Notes under the pieces: generated by a model
Seen by the model: only the letters and a program-made list of their open reading frames with translations
Database searches by the model: none
Told to the model about the DNA's origin: nothing
Shown here: in pieces, positions 35,933 through 45,060 of the stretch
Layout of the letters: every line of letters starts with the position of its first letter
How positions within the stretch are numbered: position 1 is the stretch's first letter
Made by a program: the position numbers and the translations under genes
DNA from: Symbiodolus clandestinus
GTDB lineage: Bacteria; Pseudomonadota; Gammaproteobacteria; Enterobacterales; G038960095
Length of the DNA stretch: 64,000 bases
Direction: 5' to 3'
Assembly: GCA_038960095.1 (NCBI GenBank)
Contig: CP152425.1
Location: 992,001-1,056,000 of the forward strand

Positions 35933-37588
35933 ATGAGTATAGTTCAGCAGCCGCCCACTCACTTTATTCAACAAATCATTGAAGCAGATTTGGCGTCAGG
36001 GCGTTGCCAGCGTGTCCAGACACGTTTCCCCCCCGAACCCAATGGTTATCTGCATATTGGCCATGCCAAGGCTATCTGCTTAAATTTCGCCATGGCAGCC
36101 GCTTTTGGTGGGCGGTGTAACTTGCGTTTTGATGATACTAATCCGGTGACTGAGGAGCAGCGTTACATCGAGGCAATCCAGCAGGACGTTCGCTGGTTGG
36201 GTTTTCAGTGGCAAGAACCCATACATTACGCTTCAGATTATTTTGAACAGCTGTATGGTTATGCGGTTGAGTTAATTCAGAAGGAATTGGCTTATGTTGA
36301 TGAACTCTCATTAGAAGAGATACGCCATTATCGGGGGACGTTAACTGAACCTGGTCAGGAGAGTCCTTATCGTAATCGTTCAATCGCTGAAAATTTGCAA
36401 CGATTCGAACAGATGCGTGCGGGACAGCTGCCGGTAGGAAGCGCCTGCTTACGAGCACGCATTGATATGGCATCGTCCTTTATGGTTTTACGAGATCCGG
36501 TTCTCTATCGAATTAAACAGGCCAAGCATCACCAAACAGGAGACAGTTGGTCAATCTATCCCATGTATGACTTCGCCCATCCTATTTCAGATGCTTTAGA
36601 ACAGATTACACACTCCTTATGTACCCTAGAGTTCCAAGATAATCGGCGCCTATACGATTGGATATTAGAGCAGCTTTCTATCCCCTATCCCCCCCGCCAA
36701 TATGAATTTTCCCGATTAAATGTGGAATATACAGTATTGTCAAAGCGTAAGTTGCAGCAACTGGTGAGCGAACAGATTGTTTCCGGCTGGGATGATCCCC
36801 GGATGCCAACGCTGTCCGGTCTACGGCGACGAGGCTATCCAGCCGCTGCGTTGCGTGATTTTTGTAGTCGAATTGGGGTGACTAAACAGGAGCATCGGGT
36901 TGAATTAAGCCTATTAGAGTCATGTGTTCGTGACTACTTAAATCAGCAGGCACCGCGAGCGATGGCAGTATTAGATCCGGTCAAAGTCGTCATTGAAAAT
37001 CTGGCTGAATCTCATGTGGAATGGTTATCAATGGCTAACCATCCCCAATGTGCTAATTTAGGGGAGAGGCGGGTTCCTTTTAGCCGTGAGCTTTATATTG
37101 AGCGTAATGATTTTCAAGAGCAAGCGTCTAAACAGTATAAGCGGTTGGTGTTAGGAGAGCGTGTTCGGTTGCGTCACGCTTATGTGATCACGGCTCAACG
37201 AATAGAACGAGATATTCAAGGGAGAATTAAAGTGATTTACTGCACCTATGATCCCGAAACATTAGGCAAAAACCCTGCTACGGGTAGAGTGCGCGGCGTG
37301 ATCCATTGGCTATCGGTAGCGCAGGCACAAAGAGCGGTCTTTACTTTGTATGATCGCCTGTTCAGTGTGGCTGATCCTGAGAGTGAAGAGGCGTGGTTAA
37401 CCACCATCAACCCCGATTCATTACGGCAATGTGATGGTTTTGTAGAGCCTTCATTGCAGCAGGCATTTCCAGAGCAAGCCTATCAATTTGAGCGGCTAGG
37501 TTATTTTTGCCGAGATAACCCAACAGCTGCACCAGGGGAATTGGTTTTTAATCGGACGGTCGAACTACGTGAGGTTTGGCAACGTTAA
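35933..37588 (+). CDS. glnS: glutaminyl-tRNA synthetase
   Basis: GlnS charges tRNA-Gln; both cognate tRNAs are encoded 3 kb away. The 551 residues include class I HIGH in RFPPEPNGYLHIGHAK, the KMSKS equivalent VLSKRKL, the acceptor-binding CTLEFQDNRRLYDW, and two C-terminal anticodon-binding beta-barrels ending FNRTVELREVW. ATG at 35933 starts MSIVQQPPTHFIQQII, close to the enteric N-terminus. Divergent from the nagB homologue. Intact. Confidence 0.97.
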   Translation: MSIVQQPPTHFIQQIIEADLASGRCQRVQTRFPPEPNGYLHIGHAKAICLNFAMAAAFGGRCNLRFDDTNPVTEEQRYIEAIQQDVRWLGFQWQEPIHYASDYFEQLYGYAVELIQKELAYVDELSLEEIRHYRGTLTEPGQESPYRNRSIAENLQRFEQMRAGQLPVGSACLRARIDMASSFMVLRDPVLYRIKQAKHHQTGDSWSIYPMYDFAHPISDALEQITHSLCTLEFQDNRRLYDWILEQLSIPYPPRQYEFSRLNVEYTVLSKRKLQQLVSEQIVSGWDDPRMPTLSGLRRRGYPAAALRDFCSRIGVTKQEHRVELSLLESCVRDYLNQQAPRAMAVLDPVKVVIENLAESHVEWLSMANHPQCANLGERRVPFSRELYIERNDFQEQASKQYKRLVLGERVRLRHAYVITAQRIERDIQGRIKVIYCTYDPETLGKNPATGRVRGVIHWLSVAQAQRAVFTLYDRLFSVADPESEEAWLTTINPDSLRQCDGFVEPSLQQAFPEQAYQFERLGYFCRDNPTAAPGELVFNRTVELREVWQR

Positions 37589-37672
37589 AATTTCCTAGCG
37601 CCTGAAAATTTCGTTCTGATTAAGGATTGTTTTTAGACACAAAACTCAACAACCAAACAGCAGGGGGATTAC

Positions 37673-37984
37673 ATGAAAAGACAGGTACCCTGGCCCACCC
37701 CAGGTGAGATCTTACTGGAAGAGTTTCTTAACCCACTAGGCATCACTCAGTATAGGCTAGCTAAGGAAATAAGAGTTTCTCAAATCCGGATTGGAGAAAT
37801 CATAGCCGGAAAGCGAGGGATTACTGCCGACACGGGATTAAGATTATCCAGGTTTTTGGGTACTTCAGAGAGCTTCTGGACAGGTTTACAAGATGATTTC
37901 GAACGCGCACAAACCAAAAGCTTAATTCACAAAACGTTGGCCTCTATGAAACCAATTAACGTTGTGGGGCGCCCTGCCATGTAG
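37673..37984 (+). CDS. HigA/VapI-family antitoxin (XRE helix-turn-helix), orphan
   Basis: The 103-residue protein begins KRQVPWPTPGEILLEEFLNPLGITQYRLAKE. It has the HigA-type GEILLEEFL opening, the HTH recognition region (ISQ-like VSQIRIGEIIAGKRGITADTGLRLSRFLG), and SFWTGLQ. Such proteins bind and neutralise a HigB mRNA interferase and repress their operon. AGGGGG precedes the ATG. No higB-like frame occurs in the 84 bases upstream or downstream, so the toxin is lost. Stop is TAG, showing that TAG serves as a real terminator in this genome. Confidence 0.85.
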   Translation: MKRQVPWPTPGEILLEEFLNPLGITQYRLAKEIRVSQIRIGEIIAGKRGITADTGLRLSRFLGTSESFWTGLQDDFERAQTKSLIHKTLASMKPINVVGRPAM

Positions 37985-38290
37985 CACACAGGACACCAAA
38001 ATCAGTGGCTTCTGATAACCTCTGCCTAATGGGGCTAAGGATCAAGCGATAAGAGCTACCCGGTTACTCCACGACTCGGATACGCTTTGATCATTGGGCA
38101 GACTAACGGTCCCTCAGCAATAGGATGGTTGGTAGGTTTGAGTTAAGCTTTATTAATCATTGTCGGTTGCAAGGGGTGTGGAATTTGTATACTTCTGGGG
38201 ATAATTATTATAAGAACAGGTTCAATAAAAGAGGCTTAAACCGCCGGTGCATTAAGGGTCTGGGTCGGCGGTTTAAGTAGAGTCTGGTGC
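37985..38290. other. gene-free region between higA and oppA
   Basis: No gene was seen. The last 60 bases carry the strong shared terminator described separately. Confidence 0.6.
38235..38277. terminator. bidirectional intrinsic terminator, 12-bp perfect stem
   Basis: CTTAAACCGCCG (38235-38246) pairs perfectly with CGGCGGTTTAAG (38266-38277). On the minus strand CCTCTTTTATT follows, giving the T-run for the OppA gene. It can also stop plus-strand transcription from higA. Confidence 0.85.
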
Positions 38291-39961
38291 TTATTTTCTA
38301 GGGCTCTTCGGGGCTTGAGAATGTCTGCGGATGTAGAGATTTTTGGTGTAGAAGAACTCGAATTGATTTTCTGCGCTCAGGCCTCCTACATAGGATTTAA
38401 CCAGATGGGCGTAACGAGGATGGCTAATCGGAATAATCGGTGCTTCTTCAGCTAATAGGGCTTCGGCGCGGTGATACCAGGGATGACGTTCGAAGCCATG
38501 CATGCCATTCCGGGTTTTTTCAAGAAAATGATCAAATTGCGGATTGGAATAACCGGTTTCATTATAGGAATTAGCTGACTGGTAACTGCTAAGAAGACCA
38601 TAAGGTTCATTATAATCGTAAACTGTGGATTGTGCCATTTGGTATTCACCTTTTTTGCGCTTTTCTAGAAACATCTTCCACTCTTGAGGATTTAAAGTAA
38701 TTCTTGCTCCTAATAGCATGTTCCATAGGGAACTCAGATAGCTGGCCTGGTTTTTAAATGCCTCATTGTTGCCATTATAGAAAATAGAAAATGTTAAAGG
38801 TTTTTTTTCGTTGAACCCGGCTTGTTGTAGCAGTTGTTTGGCTATGTGTAACCGTTGATCGAAATTCCAAGACCGCCAAGGGGGTTGAAAAGCCGGCAAA
38901 CCTCCGGTGCCATCGGGGACTACATTGTAAGCAGGCGCTTGTCCGATTATCTTTAGGGATTCAAATAATTTTTCACGATCTAATGCTAAATTTAGTGCTT
39001 GACGAACCCGAACATCATTAAAGGGTTTAATTTTATTATTTAAAATCAACCCATGGAGGGTTGTGCTGATAACCCACTGAATTTCTCTAGAGAATTCAGG
39101 CAGTAATTGATTACAATGTGTTGAGCTCATTTGGTAGGAGATATCAAGCAATCCGCTTTTATAGCGAGCAAGTTCAGCCTCAGCATCCAGAGGTAGATAG
39201 GTTACTTGGTTAATTCGGGTATTTTTATTGTCCCAATAATAAGGATTACGGGTTAGTACCACTTTATCATTGACCACCCGTTCTTTAAGGCAGTAGGCAC
39301 CATTACTAACGTAGTGAGCCGGTAGAGTCCAATTGTCACCATATTTTCTAACTGTTGCTGGATGTACCGGTAGTAAAGCAGTGTTTGTCAAGAGCTTAGT
39401 GATGAATCCCAGTGGTTTATTGAGGAATAGATGTAGCGTGGAGGGGCCGCTGGCTATAAGGCCTAAATCAGTGGGTGGCCGCTTGCCCGCTATGATATCA
39501 TCAATGTATTTAATCCCCATTTCTTGAAGCACGCCGCTTTTTGGAGAGGCGGTCTCAGGGTCGGCCAATCGCTGCCAGCTGTAGACAAAATCATAAGCAG
39601 TCACCGGTTCGCCATTGGACCAACAGAGGCCTGGGCGTAGGTTAAAAGTCCAGTCTTGTTGATCGTTGGTATAGGCATACACGAACGTCCCAGGAATGCT
39701 GTTACCCTGGCTATCAAAAATATAGGGACCCTCTAATAGATCCTGTAAAATCTTGTGGTCATTAAATGCCGAAGTTTTATGGGGATCCAGCGACTGCGGA
39801 TCGTTACCAATTCCAATAATTAGCTCCTGTACCTTGGCCTGCAGTTTTTGGACAGGCAGGCCATAGGCCTTGGCGGCGGTGTACAATAGCGTGTAAAACC
39901 AACTCATACCGAATACTCCGATCAGAATAAAATTGCGAAATTTACTTTTTATTAGGTTCAT
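38291..39961 (-). CDS. oligopeptide ABC transporter substrate-binding protein (OppA-like)
   Basis: The 556-residue family 5 solute-binding protein starts with a hydrophobic segment (FILIGVFGMSWFYTLLYTAA) serving as signal or anchor. It continues with PQSLDPHKTSAFNDHKILQDLLEGPYIFD, WTFNLRPGLCWSNGEPVTAYDFVYSWQR and DVRVRQALNLALDREKL, all typical of OppA/MppA. It should capture peptides in the periplasm. No permease or ATPase genes flank it, so it must share a transporter encoded elsewhere or be a relic. Strong terminator downstream. OppA versus MppA cannot be separated by eye. Confidence 0.88.
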   Translation of the reverse strand: MNLIKSKFRNFILIGVFGMSWFYTLLYTAAKAYGLPVQKLQAKVQELIIGIGNDPQSLDPHKTSAFNDHKILQDLLEGPYIFDSQGNSIPGTFVYAYTNDQQDWTFNLRPGLCWSNGEPVTAYDFVYSWQRLADPETASPKSGVLQEMGIKYIDDIIAGKRPPTDLGLIASGPSTLHLFLNKPLGFITKLLTNTALLPVHPATVRKYGDNWTLPAHYVSNGAYCLKERVVNDKVVLTRNPYYWDNKNTRINQVTYLPLDAEAELARYKSGLLDISYQMSSTHCNQLLPEFSREIQWVISTTLHGLILNNKIKPFNDVRVRQALNLALDREKLFESLKIIGQAPAYNVVPDGTGGLPAFQPPWRSWNFDQRLHIAKQLLQQAGFNEKKPLTFSIFYNGNNEAFKNQASYLSSLWNMLLGARITLNPQEWKMFLEKRKKGEYQMAQSTVYDYNEPYGLLSSYQSANSYNETGYSNPQFDHFLEKTRNGMHGFERHPWYHRAEALLAEEAPIIPISHPRYAHLVKSYVGGLSAENQFEFFYTKNLYIRRHSQAPKSPRK

Positions 39962-40122
39962 AAACGCGCTCCTTTGGAAAAAGTGCTGTTGATGAGTCTG
40001 CCAATTGACACTAATACCGATAAGTAGGCTACCACTATTAAAAGATCGTGGCGAGTGAAAAAATAGTAGCCGGAACCGTAAGGCTAAATGCCTCTTTACG
40101 GATAGCTGAATGCTGATTAAGA

Positions 40123-40150
40123 TTGACTGCCCGGCTGACTTTCGTATAAT
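40123..40150 (+). promoter_or_regulatory. sigma-70 promoter of tRNA-Arg
   Basis: TTGACT (40123-40128) and TATAAT (40145-40150) are separated by 16 bp, followed by a GC-rich CGCCGC discriminator. It lies about 90 bp before the tRNA-Arg gene. Confidence 0.75.
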
Positions 40151-40240
40151 CGCCGCTACAGAGGTTGGTTGTTAACCAAGTTTAGGTTGACGATTCCAGA
40201 GCATCAAGGCTACCCGGTGCGTGACTTACCTCAATTTAAT

Positions 40241-40314
40241 CGGAGAGTAGCTCAATCGGATAGAGCAACGGCCTTCTAAGCCGTAGGTTCCGGGTTCGAA
40301 TCCCGGCTCTTCGG
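40241..40314 (+). tRNA. tRNA-Arg (anticodon UCU)
   Basis: The acceptor CGGAGAG pairs with CTCTTCG (one G-T pair), the anticodon loop CTTCTAA gives UCU, and the T arm has GGTTCGAATCC. CCA is not encoded, unlike the other four tRNAs here, so CCA-adding enzyme is required. Confidence 0.93.
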
Positions 40315-40435
40315 ATAATTCCTGGTGAGCGAGTATCTCAACATAGTGTTCCCGCCGGTGGTAATCACTCGAGCTCACCCATGATGAGCTAGGTGTTCGC
40401 CATAGCAACGGGTTACTAAAAAATTAGGAGACCTT

Positions 40436-41020
40436 ATGTCATTGGTTTTGCCCCCGCTTCCTTATGAACGCAGCGCATTGGCACCCTATATTTCAGCAGA
40501 AACGTTAGACTACCATTATGGTAAACATCATCAGGGATATGTGAATAATCTCAACCAGATGCTGCCAGGCAGTGAGTTTATCAATGAGTCGTTAGAGGCA
40601 ATCGTGCGTAATGCCCCTAAAGGACCTTTATTCAATAATGCGGCTCAAATCTGGAATCACAGTTTCTACTGGGAATGTCTAATGCCCAATGGCAGTGGTG
40701 AGCCAACGGGAGCCTTATCTAAGGAAATTGAGCGCCATTTTGGCGATTTTTTAACCTTTAAACAGCAATTTACCGACAGTGCCATTAAAAATTTTGGATC
40801 GGGCTGGACCTGGTTAGTTCGTACCTTAGATAATCAGTTAGCCATCCGTAACACCAGTAATGCTGATTGCCCGTTGACCACTGAAGAGACCGCCTTATTG
40901 ACAGTCGATATTTGGGAGCATGCCTACTATATTGATTATCGCAATGCGCGCCCTGACTACCTCAAGGCCTTTTGGTCATTGGTCAACTGGGACTTTGTGA
41001 ATCGAAACCTGGATGGCTAA
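40436..41020 (+). CDS. sodB: iron superoxide dismutase
   Basis: SodB removes superoxide in the cytoplasm. The 194-residue protein has the metal ligands in order: His in ETLDYHYGKHH, His in IWNHSFYW, Asp and His in DIWEHAYYIDYRNARP. The Gln in NNAAQIWN and close similarity to E. coli SodB point to the Fe type. A strong AGGAG site precedes the ATG at 40436. It is followed by grxD, as in enteric chromosomes. Confidence 0.95.
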   Translation: MSLVLPPLPYERSALAPYISAETLDYHYGKHHQGYVNNLNQMLPGSEFINESLEAIVRNAPKGPLFNNAAQIWNHSFYWECLMPNGSGEPTGALSKEIERHFGDFLTFKQQFTDSAIKNFGSGWTWLVRTLDNQLAIRNTSNADCPLTTEETALLTVDIWEHAYYIDYRNARPDYLKAFWSLVNWDFVNRNLDG

Positions 41021-41073
41021 TCGCTGATCACTGCTCACTCATTGTTTTACCGATATTATGGTAATGGATCGAT

Positions 41074-41406
41074 ATGGATACCCTAGCGCTGATTCAACAG
41101 CAAATTACTAATCACCCTATCTTACTTTATATGAAAGGAACCCCAACTTTTCCAAGCTGCGGATTTTCGGCCCAAGCGGTTCAAGTTTTAAAAACCTTAG
41201 GGTATCCTTTTACGACAGTTAATATTTTAGAGCATCCGGATATCCGCGCGACTCTGCCAGGATTCGCCCAGTGGCCCACTTTTCCTCAACTGTGGGTCTT
41301 AGGTGAACTGGTGGGTGGTTGTGATATTATGCTAGAGATGGCTCGTAGCCAGGAGTTACAGCCGCTATTAGCAGCAGCGATTGAGTCTCAGGAGTCATCG
41401 CATTAA
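41074..41406 (+). CDS. grxD: monothiol glutaredoxin GrxD
   Basis: GrxD carries and delivers Fe-S clusters with BolA-type partners. The 110-residue protein shows the monothiol active site CGFS (PTFPSCGFSAQAVQVL), the WPTFPQLWV cis-Pro block and the GGCDIMLEM glutathione-binding stretch. It lies 53 nt after sodB, and its 3' end overlaps the start region of pdxH. Confidence 0.95.
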   Translation: MDTLALIQQQITNHPILLYMKGTPTFPSCGFSAQAVQVLKTLGYPFTTVNILEHPDIRATLPGFAQWPTFPQLWVLGELVGGCDIMLEMARSQELQPLLAAAIESQESSH

Positions 41407-42046
41407 CAGGATAGAGCCACTGGAAGAGCGTCGTCAGTATACCTACGACTGCCTGCGCCGTCGGCAGCTGCCTTTAGATCCCTGGGAGCTGTTTGCCCAA
41501 TGGTTACATCAGGCTTTTGCTTCAAAAATTATTGATGCCACGGCCATGAGCCTGGCTTCGGTAGATGCCACTGGGCAACCCTATCAGCGATTGGTGCTGT
41601 TAAGAGCCTACGATCATCAAGGTTTAGTATTCTATACCCACCTAAAGAGTCGTAAAGTAGTACAATTGCAGGCAAATGCTCGGGTCAGCCTGTTATTTCC
41701 TTGGCAAGCGATGGATCGTCAAGTTATGGCACTTGGCGAGTGTGAACCATTAGCGCGTGAACGGGTTGAGCACTATTTTCAAAGCCGGCCGCGGCAGAGC
41801 CAACTGGCTGCTTGGGCTTCAGAACAGTCAATGCCTATTCCCTCAAAAGCCTATTTACTAGAACGTTTTAACGCCTATGAACGTCAATTTTCTGATAAAA
41901 CCGTTCCGGCTCCCGTGGAGTGGGGTGGTTTTCGCGTTTGTGTTAACACCTTTGAATTTTGGCAAGGTGGCATGGATCGATTGCACGATCGCTTTCTTTA
42001 CCAGCGTAGCGGACAGCAGTGGCAGATTAGCCGCTTAGCGCCCTAA
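41381..42046 (+). CDS. pdxH: pyridoxine/pyridoxamine 5'-phosphate oxidase
   Basis: PdxH makes pyridoxal phosphate using FMN. The 221-residue frame has GQPYQRLVLLRAYD, VFYTHLKSRKVVQL, VSLLFPWQAMDRQVMALG and the C-terminal FWQGGMDRLHDRFLY. The start is uncertain. The TTG at 41381 lies inside grxD with no good ribosome site. AGGAG at 41390-41394 stands 7 nt before an in-frame ATT (41402), which would give 214 residues, close to the enteric 218. Followed by tyrS with a 29-nt gap, as in E. coli. Confidence 0.94.
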   Translation: MSLRSHRINRIEPLEERRQYTYDCLRRRQLPLDPWELFAQWLHQAFASKIIDATAMSLASVDATGQPYQRLVLLRAYDHQGLVFYTHLKSRKVVQLQANARVSLLFPWQAMDRQVMALGECEPLARERVEHYFQSRPRQSQLAAWASEQSMPIPSKAYLLERFNAYERQFSDKTVPAPVEWGGFRVCVNTFEFWQGGMDRLHDRFLYQRSGQQWQISRLAP

Positions 42047-42075
42047 AATTTCTTAATTGACGTCAGGGAGTTTGC

Positions 42076-43356
42076 TTGGCCACACAACATTTTCTTGAGG
42101 AGTTACAACAGCGTGGGATGATCGCGCAAATCACTGATCTTTCAGGATTGGTTAACCGTTTAGAGCAGGGGCCAATTGCTTTCTATTGTGGCTTTGATCC
42201 AACGGGGGATAGTCTGCATCTAGGGCATTTGGTCCCTCTATTGTGTTTACAGCGCTTCCAAAGGGCAGGACACCACCCGATCATCCTAGTGGGTGGTGCT
42301 ACCGGTTTAGTTGGCGATCCTAGTTTTAAGGCACAAGAGCGGCAACTCAATACTCCAGAGATCGTGGATCAGTGGAGCACGGCGATCGGCAGCCAAGCAA
42401 GCCGCTTTGTCAACTTTGGCGTGTCAGAAAATTCAGCTAAGTTATTGAATAATGCCGCTTGGTTTCAAAATCTGAACGCACTTGCTTTTCTACGAGATAT
42501 TGGCAAACATTTTTCAGTGAATGCCATGATCAATAAAGAGTCGGTACGCCAGCGTTTAGCGCGTCCTGATCAAGGGATCTCTTTTACCGAATTTTCCTAT
42601 AGCCTATTGCAGGCCTACGATTTTGCTGTATTGCAGCGTGATTATGCAGTAGAGTTGCAGATTGGTGGCGCTGATCAATGGGGTAATATTACCGCAGGCA
42701 TTGAACTGACACGTCGGCTCTCTAAAAAAACCGTTTATGGTTTGACAGTCCCTTTAGTGACAAAAGCGGATGGCAGCAAATTTGGCAAGAGTGAATCAGG
42801 CAATATCTGGTTAGATCCTCAAAAAACTTCGCCCTATCGCTTTTATCAGTATTGGTTAAATGTCGCTGATGCCGATGTTTATCGTTTTTTAGCACTGTTC
42901 ACTTTACTACCGCTTGAAGAGATTCAAGCGCTGCAATCGGCTGATCAAATTAGCCAAAAATCGCCGCAAGCCCAACTGATTTTAGCGCAATGGGTGACGC
43001 AGTTAGTCCATGGTTCTGAAGCATTGAAAGCAGCTCAACGGATCAGTGAAACGCTGTTTAGTGGCGATGTTAGCCAACTGACAGCGGCTGATTTTTCACA
43101 GCTGGCTCAAGATGGCATCCCTGTCGTCACCTTATCAGGCAATCTCTCGTTAGCGCAAGTGCTGGTGATGGCCGATCTGGCTCCCTCGCAAGGTCAAGCA
43201 CGGTCTTTGATTAGTGCGCAAGCCATCAGTATTAATGGAAAAAAGGGTTCTGAGGCGCACTATGAGTTTACCGAAGCCGATCGCTGTTATGGGCGCTATA
43301 CCTTGCTTAAGCGCGGTAAGAAGCAATACTGCCTGCTTTGCTGGGAAGACAAATAA
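42076..43356 (+). CDS. tyrS: tyrosyl-tRNA synthetase
   Basis: TyrS charges tRNA-Tyr. The 426 residues show the HIGH motif as HLGH in GFDPTGDSLHLGHLVPL, the GGADQWGNITAGIELTRR block, KMSKS as KFGKS, and a C-terminal S4-like RNA-binding domain. The TTG at 42076 begins LATQHFLEELQQRG; AGGGAG lies 5 nt upstream, and the enteric protein starts at the same place. Intact; transcribed after pdxH. Confidence 0.96.
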   Translation: MATQHFLEELQQRGMIAQITDLSGLVNRLEQGPIAFYCGFDPTGDSLHLGHLVPLLCLQRFQRAGHHPIILVGGATGLVGDPSFKAQERQLNTPEIVDQWSTAIGSQASRFVNFGVSENSAKLLNNAAWFQNLNALAFLRDIGKHFSVNAMINKESVRQRLARPDQGISFTEFSYSLLQAYDFAVLQRDYAVELQIGGADQWGNITAGIELTRRLSKKTVYGLTVPLVTKADGSKFGKSESGNIWLDPQKTSPYRFYQYWLNVADADVYRFLALFTLLPLEEIQALQSADQISQKSPQAQLILAQWVTQLVHGSEALKAAQRISETLFSGDVSQLTAADFSQLAQDGIPVVTLSGNLSLAQVLVMADLAPSQGQARSLISAQAISINGKKGSEAHYEFTEADRCYGRYTLLKRGKKQYCLLCWEDK

Positions 43357-43438
43357 TTGGTTTTCATAATACCTAGTCTTCAATGATTAGGCTGTGCTTA
43401 GTAATACTCAGGTTGGGTAGATTGGACAAATTAAACGA

Positions 43439-43627
43439 TCATTCGTTGACAGCCACTGGTATTTCTATCCATAACTTAATAAAACTAATAATTTCCGCAC
43501 CTAAAAAAGTTAATATTAAGTGGTCTTTGACAACTCGTACAGTATTTACAGTAAACAGAACTAGCAGCATTAAAGCCATTAGTAAGATTAATCTTAAAGT
43601 AATAACAGATCTAAAACTTTTAAACAT
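43439..43627 (-). CDS. small membrane ORF coupled to the murA-like gene
   Basis: A 62-residue frame (MFKSFRSVITLRLILLMALM...) with a hydrophobic segment at residues 12-27 and another near 38-52. Its ATG overlaps the murA-like stop (AATGTTTAA), a typical coupling arrangement. The opening resembles the first membrane segment of sensor kinases, so it could be a truncated kinase. No function can be assigned. It is AT-rich, like the cassette it closes. Confidence 0.4.
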   Translation of the reverse strand: MFKSFRSVITLRLILLMALMLLVLFTVNTVRVVKDHLILTFLGAEIISFIKLWIEIPVAVNE

Positions 43628-44930
43628 TACTGCTGCAGCTTGAGCGAATGATATGAGCGCCACACAAGGTTAGTTTCTTTTCTATTCGACTGTAACCCCG
43701 ATCAATATGGTAAATATCGTGTATGATAGTTTTATTTTTAGCGACCAGTGCGGCCAACACTAAACAGATAGAAGCACGTAAGTCCGAAGCAGTGACTACT
43801 GCTCCGGTGAACTGAGTTTTACCCATCACAATCGCTAAATTACCTTGTAAAGTAATATTAGCCCCCATTCGTCGAAGTTCGGAGACATGCATAAATCGAT
43901 TTTCGAAAATCCTCTCCACGATCATAGAAATTCCATTAGCCAAGCACATGAGTGACATAAATTGTGCCTGTAGATCAGTAGGAAAGCCAGGATAAGGTGC
44001 AGTCTGCATATTAACGGGCTGAATCTCTTGATGAGAAGAGACGGTCACGGCATGATTAGAATAGGAGATTTCTAACCCTGCAGAAATAAAAACAGCACAG
44101 AAATTCTCTATGACGCTCGGATAAATACCCTTTAAAGTTAGCTGGCCGCCGGTGAGACCGACGGCACTAATAAAGGTTCCCGCCTCTATTCTATCCGGCA
44201 TGACAGCATGCTGTGCGCCATTCAAATAACTTTTTCCAACTACTCTAATTCTACGGGTCCCTACTCCCTCTATTTCCACGCCCATTTTAATCAATAAAGC
44301 ACATAAATCAACAATCTCAGGCTCGCAAGCACAATGGGTGAAAATAGATTCCCCTTCTGCTAAGCTAGCAGAAAAAATTGCATTAATTGTCGCTCCAACA
44401 GAGATTTTATTAAAAGAGAAATTGATACCTGTTAATTTATTTTTTACCTGGGCAATAACATAGCCTTCTTGCAAACTAATGGTTGCCCCCATGGCCTGAA
44501 GTACGGCTAAATGAAGATCAATCTGCCGCGTACCAATTTTACAGCCTCCTGGTAAAGAAACTTTTGCTTTCCCCAAACGAGCTAATAAAGGTGCTAGTAC
44601 CCAAAATGAGGCTCGCATCTGGTTGACTAGTGTATAAGGGGCTAAAAAGTTCGTCATCGCGGAAGCATTTAAGATCAGTTGAAAACTATCAGCCATTGTA
44701 TGGGATAAATTCTCTACCCCATGAACACTTTTAGCTACCACTTTGACTCCAAGATACTCTAATAGTTGACAGAGTATCAGGACATCCGATAGATAAGGAA
44801 CATTATCTAAAATAATGTCTTTATCTGTTAAAATAGTGGTAATCATTAAGGGTAAAACAGCGTTTTTTGCCCCGCTGATCTCTATTTCACCGACGAGTGG
44901 TACGCCACCTTCAATAATAAATTTTTCCAT
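43620..44930 (-). CDS. murA: UDP-N-acetylglucosamine 1-carboxyvinyltransferase (MurA type), atypical for an enteric
   Basis: The 436-residue enolpyruvyl transferase keeps the MurA catalytic set: Lys in ISGAKNAVLP, the fosfomycin-target Cys in SLPGGCKIGTRQIDLH, Asp in YPGFPTDLQAQF, and Arg in HIDRGYSRIEKKL. The opening MEKFIIEGGVPLVGEIEISGAKNA resembles alphaproteobacterial MurA more than enteric MDKFRVQGPTKLQGEV. The gene is AT-rich, like its upstream neighbours and unlike tyrS and ung. It could serve peptidoglycan synthesis as the only or a second MurA, or act in a specialised pathway. The window cannot show whether another murA exists. GGAG precedes the ATG. Confidence 0.88.
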   Translation of the reverse strand: MEKFIIEGGVPLVGEIEISGAKNAVLPLMITTILTDKDIILDNVPYLSDVLILCQLLEYLGVKVVAKSVHGVENLSHTMADSFQLILNASAMTNFLAPYTLVNQMRASFWVLAPLLARLGKAKVSLPGGCKIGTRQIDLHLAVLQAMGATISLQEGYVIAQVKNKLTGINFSFNKISVGATINAIFSASLAEGESIFTHCACEPEIVDLCALLIKMGVEIEGVGTRRIRVVGKSYLNGAQHAVMPDRIEAGTFISAVGLTGGQLTLKGIYPSVIENFCAVFISAGLEISYSNHAVTVSSHQEIQPVNMQTAPYPGFPTDLQAQFMSLMCLANGISMIVERIFENRFMHVSELRRMGANITLQGNLAIVMGKTQFTGAVVTASDLRASICLVLAALVAKNKTIIHDIYHIDRGYSRIEKKLTLCGAHIIRSSCSSNV

Positions 44931-45060
44931 AGATCTCCATCAGTGATTTTGGTTCATTTGCTGATTATCTTGCTTAGAGTTTGACAGGCTGTAAGCAAAC
45001 AGGGGAGGATTTTCCTTCCCATTTAATTTAAGAAAGTTTACAGTCACTATTAATGAGTAG

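Noticed and set aside
40226..40408. Minus-strand frame with SEEPGFEPGTYG
   Set aside because: Antisense translation of tRNA-Arg.
43383..43643. Plus-strand 86-codon frame after tyrS
   Set aside because: Antisense to the murA-coupled small membrane ORF, no ribosome site, no recognisable features.
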